From: Trichostrongylus colubriformis
Taxonomy: Eukaryota > Nematoda > Chromadorea > Rhabditida > Trichostrongylidae
NCBI GenBank assembly: GCA_963978905.1
Contig: OZ022261.1
Location: 28,021,686-28,085,685 of the forward strand
Reading direction: 5' to 3'
Length of the DNA: 64,000 nt
A program made the position numbers and the translations under genes. How positions within the stretch are numbered: the first letter of the stretch is position 1; the number at the start of each line of letters is the position of its first letter. The notes under the pieces are model-generated. The model searched no databases, had not been told where the DNA came from, and was given only the letters and a program-made list of their open reading frames with translations. Below are positions 24,750 through 39,600 of this stretch, piece by piece.

Positions 24750-27700
24750 GATGAGATGTGATAATGATGATGATCGTAGGATGTAGCAAGATTGGGGAAA
24801 AAAAGCTGCGAGGAAGAAGTGGAAAAGAGAGGAGGGAGAAGGACGCTTCGCTCCGGCAGTCTACCCAAACGAGAAACTGATGGCCAGCACACACGGCCGC
24901 CTGCCTGCAATAAAAGATTATTTTGAGAATATTTAACCACATCAATTTCTTTTTTTGTCGTGGCAGCATCTTCAAATGCACGATAATGACGACGACGAAA
25001 TAGAATCATCATGGGATCAGCGCTTCAATCATCTGCCAGAATAACATTTTAACTTTTGAAACAGGAAATCACAGAGAAAAGCTGGGATCATTTCTGACGA
25101 ATTGATGTCTGCAGAGTTTCAAAATTCATTCAAAATTTAATAAAAGATATTCGATGAATGCTAAGATGGACGGAGACCTTGTATTTCCTTTGAAAATCAC
25201 TACAGTAGTTTAATGACTCGTGAGAACCGTGCTCGAACCTTAACACCACCGTAGAAAATAGGATTTTGAGGAAAACAGGAAACTTCCCATAAAATACTGC
25301 TCAGCAATGGAGCAAGTTACGAAAATTCATTGCACTACTAAAACAATCGATGCCAGAAAGCGCGAGTGAACATATGTTGTCTGGGGGCCCTCGCCCGGGG
25401 GGTGCCACACCCGTGCGACCACGAATTTGAAGAAGCAGTTCAGCTTATTCACCTTACTGTCATCCACCATGGCGCAATTTCACCTTCACAAAAAATCTCC
25501 TTCAATGTCACTTTGTCATTTTCAACATGGTTTTCATAGGTTTTTTTCCTAAAAATCAGTCCACCCTTTATCGCGGTTCCATGCCATACAGCGCAACATC
25601 AAGTATGCCTGAGGCAACAAACCCACAGTACGCTTCGAATCTTTTTCCATTTTTTAGTGGGATAATTTACTGAAATTCAGAAAAATCGATAGGTATTCGT
25701 TGCGAGCTCAAGAAACGATGACGGTGGTAGCAGCCGGGCAACTGGCACACATGTCGTTTCCAATTACAATACAGACATGCGGTGATGAGCCTTGAACAAA
25801 TGCAGCATTACTAAGTAATGACAATATTTACTTTTTACCCACTTTCTTAATACAATGACTATAATCCTAAGAATGTTACCCTAGGTATATGTACCTATAG
25901 CTGTACAGTATCAACAGAATCGAAGCATAACTCACAGAACAGTTACTGGTACACGTGTATACGAGATCGACCTACGAATTGATGTTGTACAAACTCAGCT
26001 CGCGCTTATCAGAAGAGGTGAAGAAAAGGCTCATCAAAACGGCAAATGATAACAGATTAGTTACAAGGACATAAAACCGCGCCTAATACCGCCCCATGTG
26101 CCACCCACCGTTCAAGAAAAGTAAAGAATGAAAAATAATGAAGAAATATAAAGAATGAAATAAAGAAACAGAGATCAAAAAGTGTGTCTTTGCAGAAGAA
26201 AATTTCATGCATCTCAGCTGACGGAAAATTAGATGGAAGCCGAGGAAAAAACAGGAAACGTCGCAGAAAGCAGTGACTTCTTTTTGAAGTTAATTAAAAT
26301 AAGTACATATCTTGAGCATATGTGTTAATGGAGAGGGGATGTTTTATTCATATGAGAAACTAGGCTTTAATTCGCTTATGACTGCTGTGATTGGAAGTCG
26401 TAATCCGTAAGACGAGTGAGTGTGCAGTGGGGGGAACCGAAATTGAGCTCGTTCATGGATAGCCATTCGGAACATGGAATGTGCGATTTGAATCCATATG
26501 CTTGCTTGCGAGCCGAGTCCCACCCTTCAAGAATTCTATAAACACAGATCATCGTTGAAACATCAGAGACTAGAAAATGTGCTCTTCAGACAAAAGATCA
26601 ATGGGGCTGTTGAATCGGAGCTAGCGCTGAAGTAGAGCGCGCGAAGAAGGCTTTGCCTCGGGGCCGAGAATGCGTTGCCAGTTCAGAGACGATGTCGGAG
26701 TTGCGTTGGCTGTTACCGGCATGACAAGAGTCCAAAGCAGCAGCGAATTCTATGGCATTGAATGCGTTTAGGCCCGTCATTGTCTCGGAGCGATACAGTT
26801 AAGCAAGGGAGAGACCAACGAACATACTGAATAATGGAGGCAGAGTGCGCGAGAGGGCTGGAGATTGGGTCGAACAAGGCGCAGCATTGCCTCCAACACT
26901 ATCAGCGCTCACATCTCTATGCATAGACGCGCAATACTGCCACAACAATTCAAAACATGCAAAAGATGTGTCTTGCTGGGCGAAAGTGTCTCCCAACAAC
27001 CATCGCCGGTCGGTCGGCGATGAGAAGTACAGAACACAAGTAACGACGACCCGATGAATCTGATACGACACCTGACAGCGTGATGAATCTGGCAGCACAC
27101 CATCGCACATACAACGATACGAGAAAAGCGATGAATGTCGATGAACCACTGAACGAGCTGAAAACGATCAGCAACGTTGACATCGAGAGCAAAGCAGTCA
27201 AGCGCAGAGTAATGCAAGGCCATTGCAATTCTGAAAATCGCGAGTACACAGAGGAAGACAGAGTTACAGCCGAGTAAAGACAGGTGATACTGGCACCCCC
27301 CTCAGAAGGGCCAGCCACTTTCCCCTCGGATTGATGAAGGTTGTTACGAGCATTTTATCAAAGGTGCATCTGCCCGGCGATGTGTGCATACACAGTGGCT
27401 GGTTGGGGGCAGCTCACGGGGGGAAGGGAGGGGGAGGTGTTGGGTTGCCGGGTAAATAATCGCGTTTCGAAAAGTGGTGATGGGTGGTGAGATGATGTGA
27501 GCAGCATGAGCAATCCACTCAAACACGCAGTCACAAATTTACTTTGGAAAATTTGTAAAAAAACCGGGAATAATCTAATTTTCTCGTCTACAACTTGAAA
27601 AAGATATTAAGTAATTCACTTCAAAGTAATAGTACTCAAAAAATTATCATGGATTACGGCAACATTGAGGAAAAGTGGTATTTCCACAAAAGGAAGATCG

Positions 27701-30700
27701 GAGAATGGACGGTGCAAAAAAAACCTCTACCAAAGCACGCAGCCGATTCCACTCGAAAAAACAGCCACAAAAAAAGACCCCATCATAGAAAGGGTGACAT
27801 TCACAAAGTTCACTATGTACTTTGTACATAAGTAACTCTTTCAGTATTGTTTCAAAGCGCATAAAAACTTGTCTGAGGACGCTTGCACACATACACACAC
27901 ACAGAGCATGGCATAGCGGAGGATGACGGGGTGCACGCGTTCAATGCACATAGAAGGGCATAAGCACCAATTGGTCTCCATGCCAATACCGACGGCCGCC
28001 TGCCTGCCAGCAGCGCCTGCCCCCGACAGCCACTTGTCGTAATGAATAAAAATATTTCCTAACGCCTTTGCTGTCGTCGTGTGTCCGTCCGTCGTTTTTC
28101 CGTTCTACTTGAAACACGACAATCGATAATCTTGAGAAAACGACGAATTACTTTCACACAATAGCTAGTCAAGTCTCTTTATGGCAGGCATGAGCGTGTG
28201 GGACGGATCACAGCGCAGCTCTATATGGGGATGCGGGGAGGGGGGGAGGGGGGGGGGGGGGACGAGTCGTCAAAACTCCTCCTCTTCCTACACTGATAAA
28301 AAATTTTCGGCCGCTATCGCAATGGGGGGGGGGGGTATCCCACTATAGGCATTATTTTCACCTAAACTTAGAAAGGGAAAGAAATCCCTTCCTTAGTCCA
28401 CTAAGGCTTACACAAAAATACGCCTAGGTGTGCAGATTGACCCCTCAAAGATGCTTAGATGTGCAACCTTTCTTCAAGATGCCTCCCCCCCCCCTCGCGA
28501 TAGGACCTTCTTGTACTGTTCCTCACATTTCCCGGGTTTGCCTTGGTCATTCTGGGGTACGGATTTAGATGCATTGACCTAATATATGCCCCCCCATACC
28601 TACACAGAGCGCAAAGTGACAAAAAACTAGCGGTCTGGAGGCAGATGCTTACCCTCTACACAATCTGTAAACTTCCTTTGATCGAGGAGATTAAAGTCAA
28701 ATGTGAAGAATGTGGCGGGATGAGTCACAGCTTCGGCTGTGTTTACCTTAATGTCAGACAGAAAAATAACATGGTACGAAATCAGGATGTAAAATCTCTG
28801 GGAAACGGAAATGATCACAAGATATGGTCAAAAATCAGTCTTAAGGGCCCAGCAGGCGAGCACACCAGTGTAAAATATTATCATGACTAGTTGCCTGAAT
28901 ACATATGAAAAACTGGTTTTGATCATGATAAAAATCATATGACATTTATCACTTCTATAAATAAATGCGCGAAAAGATATAAAGAATGATGTGGAACGGA
29001 AAAATGGTGGCATGATTTCTACGAAAAGGCCTAAAGACAGGTTGAGGGAGGGGGCAAGAGAAAAACAGAAAAAGAATTATAAAAAATGTTAGTAAAGTAC
29101 GAGAGATAAACGTAGGACGACAGGTCGTCGTCAATCTATGGGACGGACAGTGCGAAAGTACTTGACAAGTCAAGCACCACACTTATGTTATGTCGTTCGG
29201 ATCCCACTCGAGATTTGTTCTCTCTCGCACCCCGTGATATTGATCTTCCGTAGATCATAATACAGCCGCAACACCATGCCATTTCATCTCATGTTCGTAT
29301 AATTTTTCAAGTTCTTCAATGCTCAACTTTTAAGTTCATTTTCATTGATCTCGCCACAGACAACATTTATGATTAGAATTGACGCAAGTGATTTGCAGCC
29401 TTATCAGTTATCATAGGACCACGATGCGACGTTTGACTCCGTCATGGCAACCCAATTGCGCCAGAAACATAATAAAATCGTACAAGGTGGTATGACACTG
29501 GCGGAGGTCCAAAACTATGACCTTCGTCTGTAATGGGGGCTTTATAAGTAAGTTACTAGGAGATGAGCGCAATCTGTACGAGGAAAAATGATAGACCATC
29601 TGGCGGCAGGTAGCAATAACGGACGAGTTGGTCGATAGGGGATGATGAGACAAAAATATCGCAGCGCGATCGAGTTCATTGATGATGGCGGCAACCTTGA
29701 AATGCGGGGTGTCAAACGCGACCCAGCCACCTCATGTCATAGCACGCCCACCAAATACCGAAAATGATGGTGTAACGTTTTCTCATAGGCCACCTATGTG
29801 ATACCACCACGGACTTCTTTTTTAGCCAGGACCTTTTTAAGGCCCCATTATCGAGTACTGCTCATCGTGGCATCCGTAGGCGGCAGGATATGTGATGGCA
29901 GTTGACAACCACATGTGACAATGTGTGGCGCGATGCATCAGTGACGATTTTGGGCGTCGATGCGACATGAATGGCGGACAAGAAGGCTATGACTGATAAC
30001 GCCCGACGAACCGACCGGATGTGCGGCAACTCAGGAGAGTCGTAATTCGATTGCGCCTGCCCAATCCACCACTCCATTCCGACCGAGAAGCAATTAGCAC
30101 GCTGCCAGCAGCACTGGCAGACTGCTGCAATGTCGTCGTGGAGGATGACGACGACAAACCCGTGAGCTCAAGCTTAAACTCAAGCTCAAGCTCAAGCAGC
30201 CGGATGTGACACTCCACAGCGTGCAGGTGGCACTGTCACATGCTTTGATAAACGTCAAATAGCAAAGCTCACGTATAAACAAGTAATCGGAAATGGTAAC
30301 GAGTCATAAACCCAAGGGGGAGGCAACCGTGTAACAAACTTTGGAGAAGAGGAACGACTACGGAAGTAACGTTCCCGTTCCATGCAAGACTCGGATGAAG
30401 CATCTGGCGGTGAAGCTCGAGGGTTACCACAAGAGAAAGTACGTGAGATTTGGCGCGTATTCAGACGTGAGCTCGACTGCTTGGCCCGCAATAAAACTGG
30501 TTGACGTAAGAAGAAGTAAAGTAGGAATTCTCGGTGGTAGGTCGGTTGTTAGCCGTCAGTAAAGCGCAAGTTTAGATGAACGGCAAAGTCGCGAAAGCAA
30601 TCGAAGCTGACGAGAACAGAGCAAATCTATTTCGCATCGAAGCCGAGAGGGGGACGGCCATAGACGTCGTCGAGAGTGAGTTTCGGGGCACCCCATCCGG

Positions 30701-33619
30701 AATTTTCGAATCACATACGCACAACGGAGAGGCATGAGGGGCATGACGTGTGTGTGCAGTATGCATAATGTTTATCAAAAAGAAATATGTGAAACGGCAT
30801 TTTTTTAAAAAAAGCAGCATAAAACATGTATTCAAGAGTATATGGTCTTGACGCATACAAACGATATGACAAGTTTTTATAAGGTCAGCAAACTGAATAT
30901 GGAAAATAAAAGAACGAATGGAAATTAGCTGAAATGACAAGGTGACAGAGAAAGTGTGTAAGGGAGCGAAATGAGATTTCGCGTTTCGACATACCGGCAA
31001 ACTCTCGGGTTGCCCCCCCCCCCCTCCGCCGCCGTCTCCCCGTACTGTTGCGCCACACAGACTCCAACCCCGCTGCGTTGTTAAACCGAATCATAAACAT
31101 TGACATGGTAGCCAAGAGACTGTGCTTCGCAGAAGCTATTTACCTTCGCGACTTGTGATTAACAGGGAAATCTCGGCGACTCCAACAAGTTTTCAGCCCA
31201 TTTTGTAGAATAAATCTCTCGAATGAAATATCATAAGAGCTGTCGTGATATAATTAATCACTGACTTTTTTTAGATGAAAATGAGTACGTCAATATAAAT
31301 TTGCAGAATCAACGGGAAAAAAAGGAAAAGCAGTGAATGAAGGAGTGTGAGGAGAGACAGGAGGCATGGGGGGGTGGGGACGAGAGGCGGCGTGTAAGCA
31401 AAAGCAGAGTATCGATCTGCCGCTTGCGACAACAGCCTCCCTCAAGCCGAAGACACACAGAGGACTGAGGTTGATAAAGTTGTCATTTTGAGAGTAAAAC
31501 ACGATCCCTGCACATATTTGCAGTTCAACTGTGCAACGCACACACACACAGTGCTGCCATGGAGCAAAGCAATCGGTCGTTGGATGCCGCGCGAGATGTT
31601 TCAGCGCGCCGTCGGACCGTAAAAAACCTTTGTTTGTGTATGTCATGTTCTCAACCCTTCCTATTTCAAGTGATACCCGAAGTATTTCATGAAAACGTGC
31701 CGTTCCAGCACATTATTAGAACCCAGCAGCAGGCCCACTACACTATAGAATCCCATGCAATGGAGCTTTTGAATTTGGTAGCCGTTCATGTGTACTGCGT
31801 ACTTCGCGGACGCCCTTTCATCACCAGCACTGACGTTTTTCCCAAACTTCATCGTCATAGACTTCGTATCGAAATTGCCAGGCCGTAAAGAGCAAAGAGC
31901 ACAACAAAAAGGAGCCTTTGTAGCCAATCAAATCTCAGACCGAAAAGCGCCGTGAATCACAATCACTTTACGACTAGTAGCTCAAAAAGCTGAAATTCCC
32001 AACACAACTACATAACCCGTTAAGATGACTATAAAAGACGTTAGTGAAATTATAAACATGAGAATGAGATGAAAGATGAATGGAGATGAAATTATGAACG
32101 TGAAGTATGCCCCACAAGGGCGCCTCTGACAGGAGACCCTACACAAGCGTCATATGTCATCGTTGAACTTGAACATTGTGTTACCACCTACCAAAGTTTG
32201 CAGTAATGAAAAATGGTCGTTGAAGGGCGTTTCCGTAGGCACCCGAAAAAAGGCACAACCAAAATTTTAATTCAATAAATCATAATTTAATGAACAATAA
32301 AAATCTTTATATCATATCCATGTACATATCCCGTGTGAAATACATTGCAACAAGTAGCACATGACATTTACGATGACATACAAAAAATCAATGATTAATG
32401 AAAATGGGAGGAAAGGAAGTGGGCAGAAAGCACGGTGACAAAGCGAAGAGATGAAGCGAAATCATGCCTCAGAAATTAGGCGTACGTAAATCATACCGGT
32501 GACATGAAATGAACAACGCTCATCACAGTTAGAATGTTTGGGAATTAAATTTCGCGAAAATTAAAATATCCTCAAAAGGATCATGATGATGGAGAAGCTA
32601 GTTGAGACGACCCCAACGTAGATACGATCCCCACGTACCTTCAGATTCACGATGAGTTGCCTCTAAATTATACATCGAATTTAAGCTTACAGCAAATAGA
32701 GTACTGTAATTTGATTCAAATCTCTTTCTTTCGATTAAACCACCCAAGATTATACCATCATTTGTGGTAAACCCTGCTGCAACCCTGCACAGCCGCAACC
32801 TCATGCTATCAAGGGAGTGCAAGAGTACTGTCAGAGGCAGGCAAGTACTATGTATTACTTTATAAGTACCTAGTTAGTACACGATGCTATTAAGTGATTT
32901 CTTTGAGACGAGCCATCATTCACGTAGAAATGTGCTCCGATAAGACTAGTAATCTATAGTACTAAGTGCACACAGCACTTACTTTCCACACACCAAGCTG
33001 CTGTTCATTGAACAATTACATTCTCCAGACAAACACACACATACCACAGAAAATAAACAATGTGCCAGTCACCGGCGAGTAGGAGGACACAAATCCTATG
33101 AGTAAACGTTGTTAATGCTATACTTATTGCTCCCATCATGATTACACAATCACCAACAACATCCGGTTGTTAGGCGTTTCATGATAAAAATCAATAATTT
33201 AATGGATATCGTTCCACTTGATTTCGCCCCGTTTAACTGCCACTATCAATTCCACACAAAAACGATTAAAATCCGTAACAAAACCATCATTCTATTTTCG
33301 TCTCACTGCTGATATTAACACGGAACTTTCGGCAATTTCTTATGACCGGTCAGAACTATCTGCTAACCTTAACGGCCTTTTAAAAAGCTATTGATAGAAT
33401 ATTACACACTGATAGTAAGTATAAAAATAGGCTCAACGTAACACGCCATGAAAAGAATAGATTTCACAAGAATGGGCCAGTTCACGTTGGCTGCGCATGC
33501 CTGACGTATGGGTACACACACACCTCAAGATAAGATCTAGCACAATTGATAGTTTGAATATGGCGTTACACACCACGCCGTGGACAGCCCAAACTCTATT
33601 TTCAGCAGCCTTGGGAATC
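24750..33619. other. Intergenic region between gcc-2 3' end and nkb-1 start
   Basis: Should hold the nkb-1 promoter on the minus strand. Recognised content: poly-G tracts near 28230-28340, a C run at about 31013-31025 and AC-rich microsatellites near 27885. Open frames of 60-120 codons (for example 26799-27318, 28543-28890, 31559-31888) show no domain, signal peptide or splice context that I can support. Confidence 0.5.
28227..28337. repeat. Poly-G tracts
   Basis: Runs of G interrupted by single A at 28227-28261 and a 12-G run near 28324-28335. A poly-C run followed by ctcgcgatagg at about 28484-28503 pairs with ctatcgcaatggggg at 28313-28330, so 28313-28503 may be a small inverted-repeat element with homopolymer ends. 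Confidence 0.5.
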
Positions 33620-36600
33620 TCATTTTTCCTGAATCAAGATCAACTGACCATCCTGAGCAGCGATACGGTTGAGACGTTCAGTTTCTTCAGGGGATAGGCG
33701 AAGCATGGTGGTCAGAATGGGTACAAGCTGCATACGTTCACCAGAAACTCGCTCCGGACAAAGGAACTGTAAATAAGGAGAAAAATATAAAAATTTACGA
33801 CAAAATGTGGTTTCGGAGATTTTAGGAGCTTGTTGCCATTCTTAAAATGCTATTCCTCAGGTGTAATGCAAAATGTGTGCTCCATGCACTAACAAAAGGC
33901 GGTAGCACTAGACGAGTCGATAGTCCCTGAAGATGGGCAAGGTCTGTGAGGTGAGCGGGACACGTGAGCCACAAGGAAAGTTAAAATCGTATCGGCAGAA
34001 ATTAACAGAAATAGTTACAAAAATAATCTTCTCACTACCAAAAAAAGAAGAGAACAGAAAACTAAGATCAATGCATTTACAGCACGTTAGTTAACCAATT
34101 TCCCCATTTAAGAAGTAGCAAAACAAAGATGCTCACGCTCATGTTAGTGGCTACCGATGACTATTTATCACGTTCGGCTTCACATTAACAACAAACAGTT
34201 GATTACCTTGATTATAACATTCTTCAGGTACTCGCTGTTCTCAATGTGACTCAGGCGTTCCTCATTTCTTTCCAGACGGCGAATTTCCTCCTTCAGAAGG
34301 AGACTCTAAAATGGAGTTAATTACGAAAAATCTCTTTCAAATTGAAGACACTATGCGATAAGCAGCACTGGTGCAAGTGAAAAACGCCTTTTTACTCTCC
34401 AACTTCATTGATTTTCAGCTATCATGCGACGCTATTAATTGAGAGCCTACAGGGGACAGATTCAGTGCAAGCTGAATAGCAAAAAGCTGCAAATTCGACT
34501 GCTGAACACACATTTCACACTAAAGCACGCTAATGTGAAGCTGAATCAATATTGAACTAACGAAGGGGTTTCACTGTTTCTGGACTTTCTCGTCTGAATA
34601 CCGACTGGAATACTACCGGGAGTGATATGGCTCTATTCTGAGTGCTACATGACGGTTCCATTATCGCCGGGGTGATCTTACAAGCATTTTGCAGTTTACT
34701 TGTAGTTCGAATGAACTTTGAGTAAGTATCTTTTCCACGATGTGCGACTCTGCCATCGTGGAGCAAAAACGATGTCGCAGTATGCACACTCACTTGAGCG
34801 CGCTATTTTCCCCCGATCTCTCCCTAACGGAACGTGAAGAAGACCAGACCAGCGTTGCGGAGGGAAAATAGCAGGCTCAACTAGGAGCACGCACGACGAC
34901 ACGTGTGATTTCACATATCGCACTTTCGCAAGGCATAACCGCAGCCTGAACAAAACGCTATCATATACAAACGTATGACATAACCCACCTGAGCGACTAA
35001 AGTTGCATTTGTTGCCTCACTATCACTCAACAGCTCGCGGGTATGTTGCAGGTTTTTGACGAGACGTTCATTCTGCTCTATGAGCTCATTTACAGACTTC
35101 ACGCCATTTTCGTCATCCAGATGTGAACCATTGTCTGCAGTTTCCTCACCGAACAGCACGTCTTCCAAACTGCGCTCCTGCAGCAATCACAGCTATTCTA
35201 CAAATTTATAAATGACGAAAATTGGAATTACTATAAAAGCCGCACACGAGCTTCCAAGAGGATTATATATAATGTCAATACCTTTATGGTGTGCATCGTT
35301 GGGTCAAGATTACTACGCGGCTTGCGATTACCGTTTCCCCCTTATTTTGGACGTAGGGGATACACACCCACATAGGTTACCCTCAGAGTACGCCATGATC
35401 CTCTCTTCAGCTCAAAAACGTAAAGCCCAATAATTTTTTTCAAAAAAGGACAGGCTGATTTCTGTTGTTCTCCGAAAACAGCACGCTATTGTCTTCAATC
35501 CAAATCGTGAAAACCTCTGTACGCTGTCACCCATGACATATAGCCTTACAGAAACCGCTTGATATTCGAATCAGAAAAAGTATAAGCGACGAACTGTGCT
35601 TCCGCAGCCCGTTGACGATTTTCGAAACCCAATCATGCTCAAAAATCGCGTAAGCGTTCATGTATTGTTTCCAAGCTCCGCAGAGTACTGCACAGTATTT
35701 GCGGATCTATTATCGCAGTTGAGAGGTGTTCCCATTGTTTGATGACTTGAATACGTCAATCATGCAGTCAGTGTCAAGCATCGTGTCGCGGAAACTGGTC
35801 GCGTCGATACGATCCCTTCTGAAAAGTTTGTCAATACAACCCCTCCTCTAGAAGAACGCTGCTGTTCGAGACCTTCCTACGCCCGCATAGGGAGAATGGG
35901 GTGGACGAGCTAGGTGTGTGTGTGGGATGGGAGGGAGTAGTTTCCGAAACTGAAAATCTCTTCAAAATTAGACTTCTTCGCTTCGAACCTCCTTTTTTCT
36001 CAGCAGCCTCTCCAGCCATGGCAAATATGACCCTCACTTTCCGGCAGGACAGATACGACCTACTCACAAGGACAACTAAACTAATGTGTGACATGGCTTC
36101 AACCTCCTTTTAGGTAATGACTCGAATGGCTCAAGGACACTCTGAACAATCTCAGATGTATCTGTTATAAACTTGCGCTTTATGCCTTTTTTATGTCTTT
36201 CCAAAAGTCGTTAAAAAATAAATGGAAAAAAATTGAAAACAATTGTTCAAGATAGCTAGGCATAATATTTCCCAAACGCTGTACATACTAAAGAATGATA
36301 ATATGAGCGAATAAATCTAATACAATCAGCCTGAAATATCAAAATTCCTTACAAGCCCTCCCCGCTGTTATTCGGGTTTATGTACCATTAGAAAATCTCC
36401 AGTAAATCACGTACAAGGATCCATAGAACTAACAGCCCAATCAGCTGACCGGTCAAGGACAGGTCGATTTCGCAGTGATTTGGCAAGGATAGCCCGATCA
36501 CTCTCATTACCCTATCTTCACCGAGAATAGAGCGCTGTATTACAGCACCCAGATTTATGAACGCTCCGGAAAGTTTTCGGCCTGTATTCAACTTTAGTCG

Positions 36601-39600
36601 TTGAATTTAACAACGTCATGTCAGGGTTCAGTACAGTTTTGACGGGCAACGCTCCACCAGCGATTTCAGAAAGTTTGCTGAAAGACAGGAAGCCTCTTCG
36701 GGTCGCTTACGAAACTGGGCACGGCTGAATTCACGAAAATCCATATGGGTCCTAGGTGGCACTCATATTACACCATCCACAAACAGCAGTTATCAGCTCA
36801 AAACTGCCCAAGTGATCTGGCGGGAATCTTTTTCGTAATAATCGACCACTGATACTCGCATACTACTTTTTTCATCTCAAATCATGCGAAAGAATCGCGG
36901 TAATCACATGATCAATTTAATATCTGCAGCTAGCTGGCGCACAAAGTTTTATGGCACCAACCTGTTCATTTCCATTTTCGGAAACACCGGTTTCCAGAAA
37001 ATTAATTGCAGTCTCCCACAACAGTGTTGTAATATTCCAAAAAGATATTTCTAGCGGAAGTAATAACCATTACTAATGTGTGGAAATAGGAATAAAGATG
37101 TTGTTGCTATCAGAATTATAAAATCGCTAGTTCAGCTAGGTTACAACTTCCTGAGTGCCCAAAAGTTCGAAAGTAAAAATTAAATCGATATAGATTCAAA
37201 CTGCACACTGGCGATAAGCTTATGGTTTACAGCCTCTGACAGCAGGTCCTACCCTTTGACCCTTCTTCTTTTAAACCCAGTAGCGCACATTGAATGAGAA
37301 AGGGTGCTAAGATGGAGAGTTTCGTTGAGAAAGAAAATTCGCAAGACCGCATCTGGCACGCGATGTGATGCGTGCAACCTAGGGGCGCGTTCTGCGGTGG
37401 AGTCCCGAAGCGACTACCATGTCCTACGCCCAAACTAAGGCGCTGGACACGGACCTCTTTACAACCTAACTAATGAGGCCCTCCTAGCCCACATAAAGCG
37501 CTGCACCAACAACGCGAATTTTCTGGTCAAATGACACACATTCTAAGGTTCATACCTTGTTATTTACAACCATGAACCATGGACAAGACTCCCTTTCCTT
37601 GCCCTAGCGTTTCGCTCATTTCCTGGAGTGCTTTTGAAAAGTTCAGAGATTAACGGAAGAACACTACTGAGGTTACGGTACTGAATAACAATAACAATAA
37701 CATAAGCTGTATGAAATGGCATACATAGGCACTCGAAAATTGGAAATATGGATCAGGTGAAGAGTCAAGCGTAGCGTCGACGAAAATTTTTACAAAATAC
37801 GATCCCCCTCCTAAAAAGGGAGCCTCTTCATTCTGCGGTCTCTTCTCTCTTCATTCTGCGGTATTTCTATGAATTTCTACTCGGACAATACGAGTCACCA
37901 AAGAATCAAGGGCCTATGGAGAAAAACTAAAGCTAAACTCGTGATCAAATAAAAAAAAATGAGAGCTTATTCAAATTCAACCCCCTCCGAAAAGGAAACG
38001 TCGCCGGCCATGGGTCATGCGCTCGTTCTCTGATGAAAAAGGAGAAGGGCAAAAAACTGTACAAGCCATGACGCAGGGATAAAAAATGAAACAGAAAAGA
38101 TAAAAAAAAACTAGAAATCAAACAGAAACCACGTAGTGCTCTCCATTGTGATTATCGAAATAGCGACGCGGCAATCGCATGGAGCGCGATATCTTCTCTT
38201 CAGTGAATATGAATATTTTTGAATACATGCAACTTACTAAGACTCGATCTTTCGGAGTAATGTAATCTACTTTCATAATAACTTCCTCAGCTCAATCTAT
38301 CGGCCTTATGGTTTCCCTGACGGCTGCGTCGTTCTCTATATGCAAATACAGTCGAGGAAAATTTGGAAGTTTCCGCAGTGATGCACTTCAATTGATCGTA
38401 ACCTTCTTCAAACGTAACTTTATGAGTGTGGATTTCCGATGCGGGATCTACGAGGTTGCCGCTTTCTAATTATTGAACCACCATGTGATTAAAACAAAAG
38501 AAGTTACAACAGAGGAAGTCAGTCAAGGGAAAAAGACCTATAGTGTCTAAAATGCCTTCAGTACAAACCCTACACTCTCAGAGGTCTAGAGGATTAGCGA
38601 CTGGCCTTGGTTGGCCTAGCTGCGGGATGCGCCATGTATGAGGATTGCTTTACAATTTTAGTAAATACAAATACTTTTCCGGTACGAATAGTGGCTCAGT
38701 AGCAGTTTTGTAAGTCATAAGCACAACCTAGAGCGCAGTTCCCGGAATTTCTTCAAAAATCTAAGTCCACGCGTTTCCTTGTCATTCTCTTTTGGAAAAA
38801 TTATTTCGAATTGATGAACTTTTTACAAATTCCACAGGAAAACGATGCTAGCATTTTTTCGTTCTAAAAGAAGCCAACGTCAACGCTGGGACTGCACTGC
38901 ACCAAAGTCAAGATACAAGAATTATGCGAGATTCGCGATGAACACTATGCCATACATCTATCCCATGTCAAGCAGCCCCGCACGTGGCCTCGTCAATGAC
39001 TCCAAAGGGTATGGCTCAGGATCAACCGTATTGCAGAGGAATTTGTCCTCAAGGGTCTTTGAATCCCCCTACAGACGATTGCCGTACGATCCCTTACCCT
39101 CCGGAAGACTCACCAATGGAGAAAAGTGGGTAGTTTGAAAGTACTTTGAAGTGATCAAGAAAACAGACCTGGGTTTTCACTGCCAACTACTCTCGCTTTG
39201 ACGTGACAAATACAACCCCACTATCCTTTGAAAATACTCTAATACGACCATCTCTAAAGAATCCCGTCTTGGACACAACCTGAAAGAATCGCTCGAAACT
39301 GCTTTTTTTCCCAGCAGGAAATTCAAATTCAGACAACCTTACATTCAGATAAGTTATAGCGGAAACAGAGGTAGCTCAAGGTTGGACAGTGATTACATGC
39401 CTATCACTAACATTATTCCCTGCTACTGTACTCATTCTGTTATGTATTCCGTTTATTATAGATGTATTGTGTATAATTCACGAGGGCATGGCTATGTGAT
39501 CTGAAAAACCTGTTTGCTACGGGAATATGGGACACATCCTACATTGGAGTGAATGGATTTACGGATCTCATGAGAAAATGGAGGAATAATCACGCCACTG

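Noticed and set aside
26799..27318. Two overlapping minus-strand frames of 104-122 codons
   Set aside because: Serine- and leucine-rich but without an identifiable domain, and the plus strand is also partly open.
28543..28890. 115-codon frame with a CEECGG segment
   Set aside because: The cysteine spacing does not make a recognisable zinc finger and no splice or promoter context supports a gene.
31559..31888. 109-codon plus-strand frame
   Set aside because: No domain, signal peptide or splice context; similar lengths occur by chance in this region.
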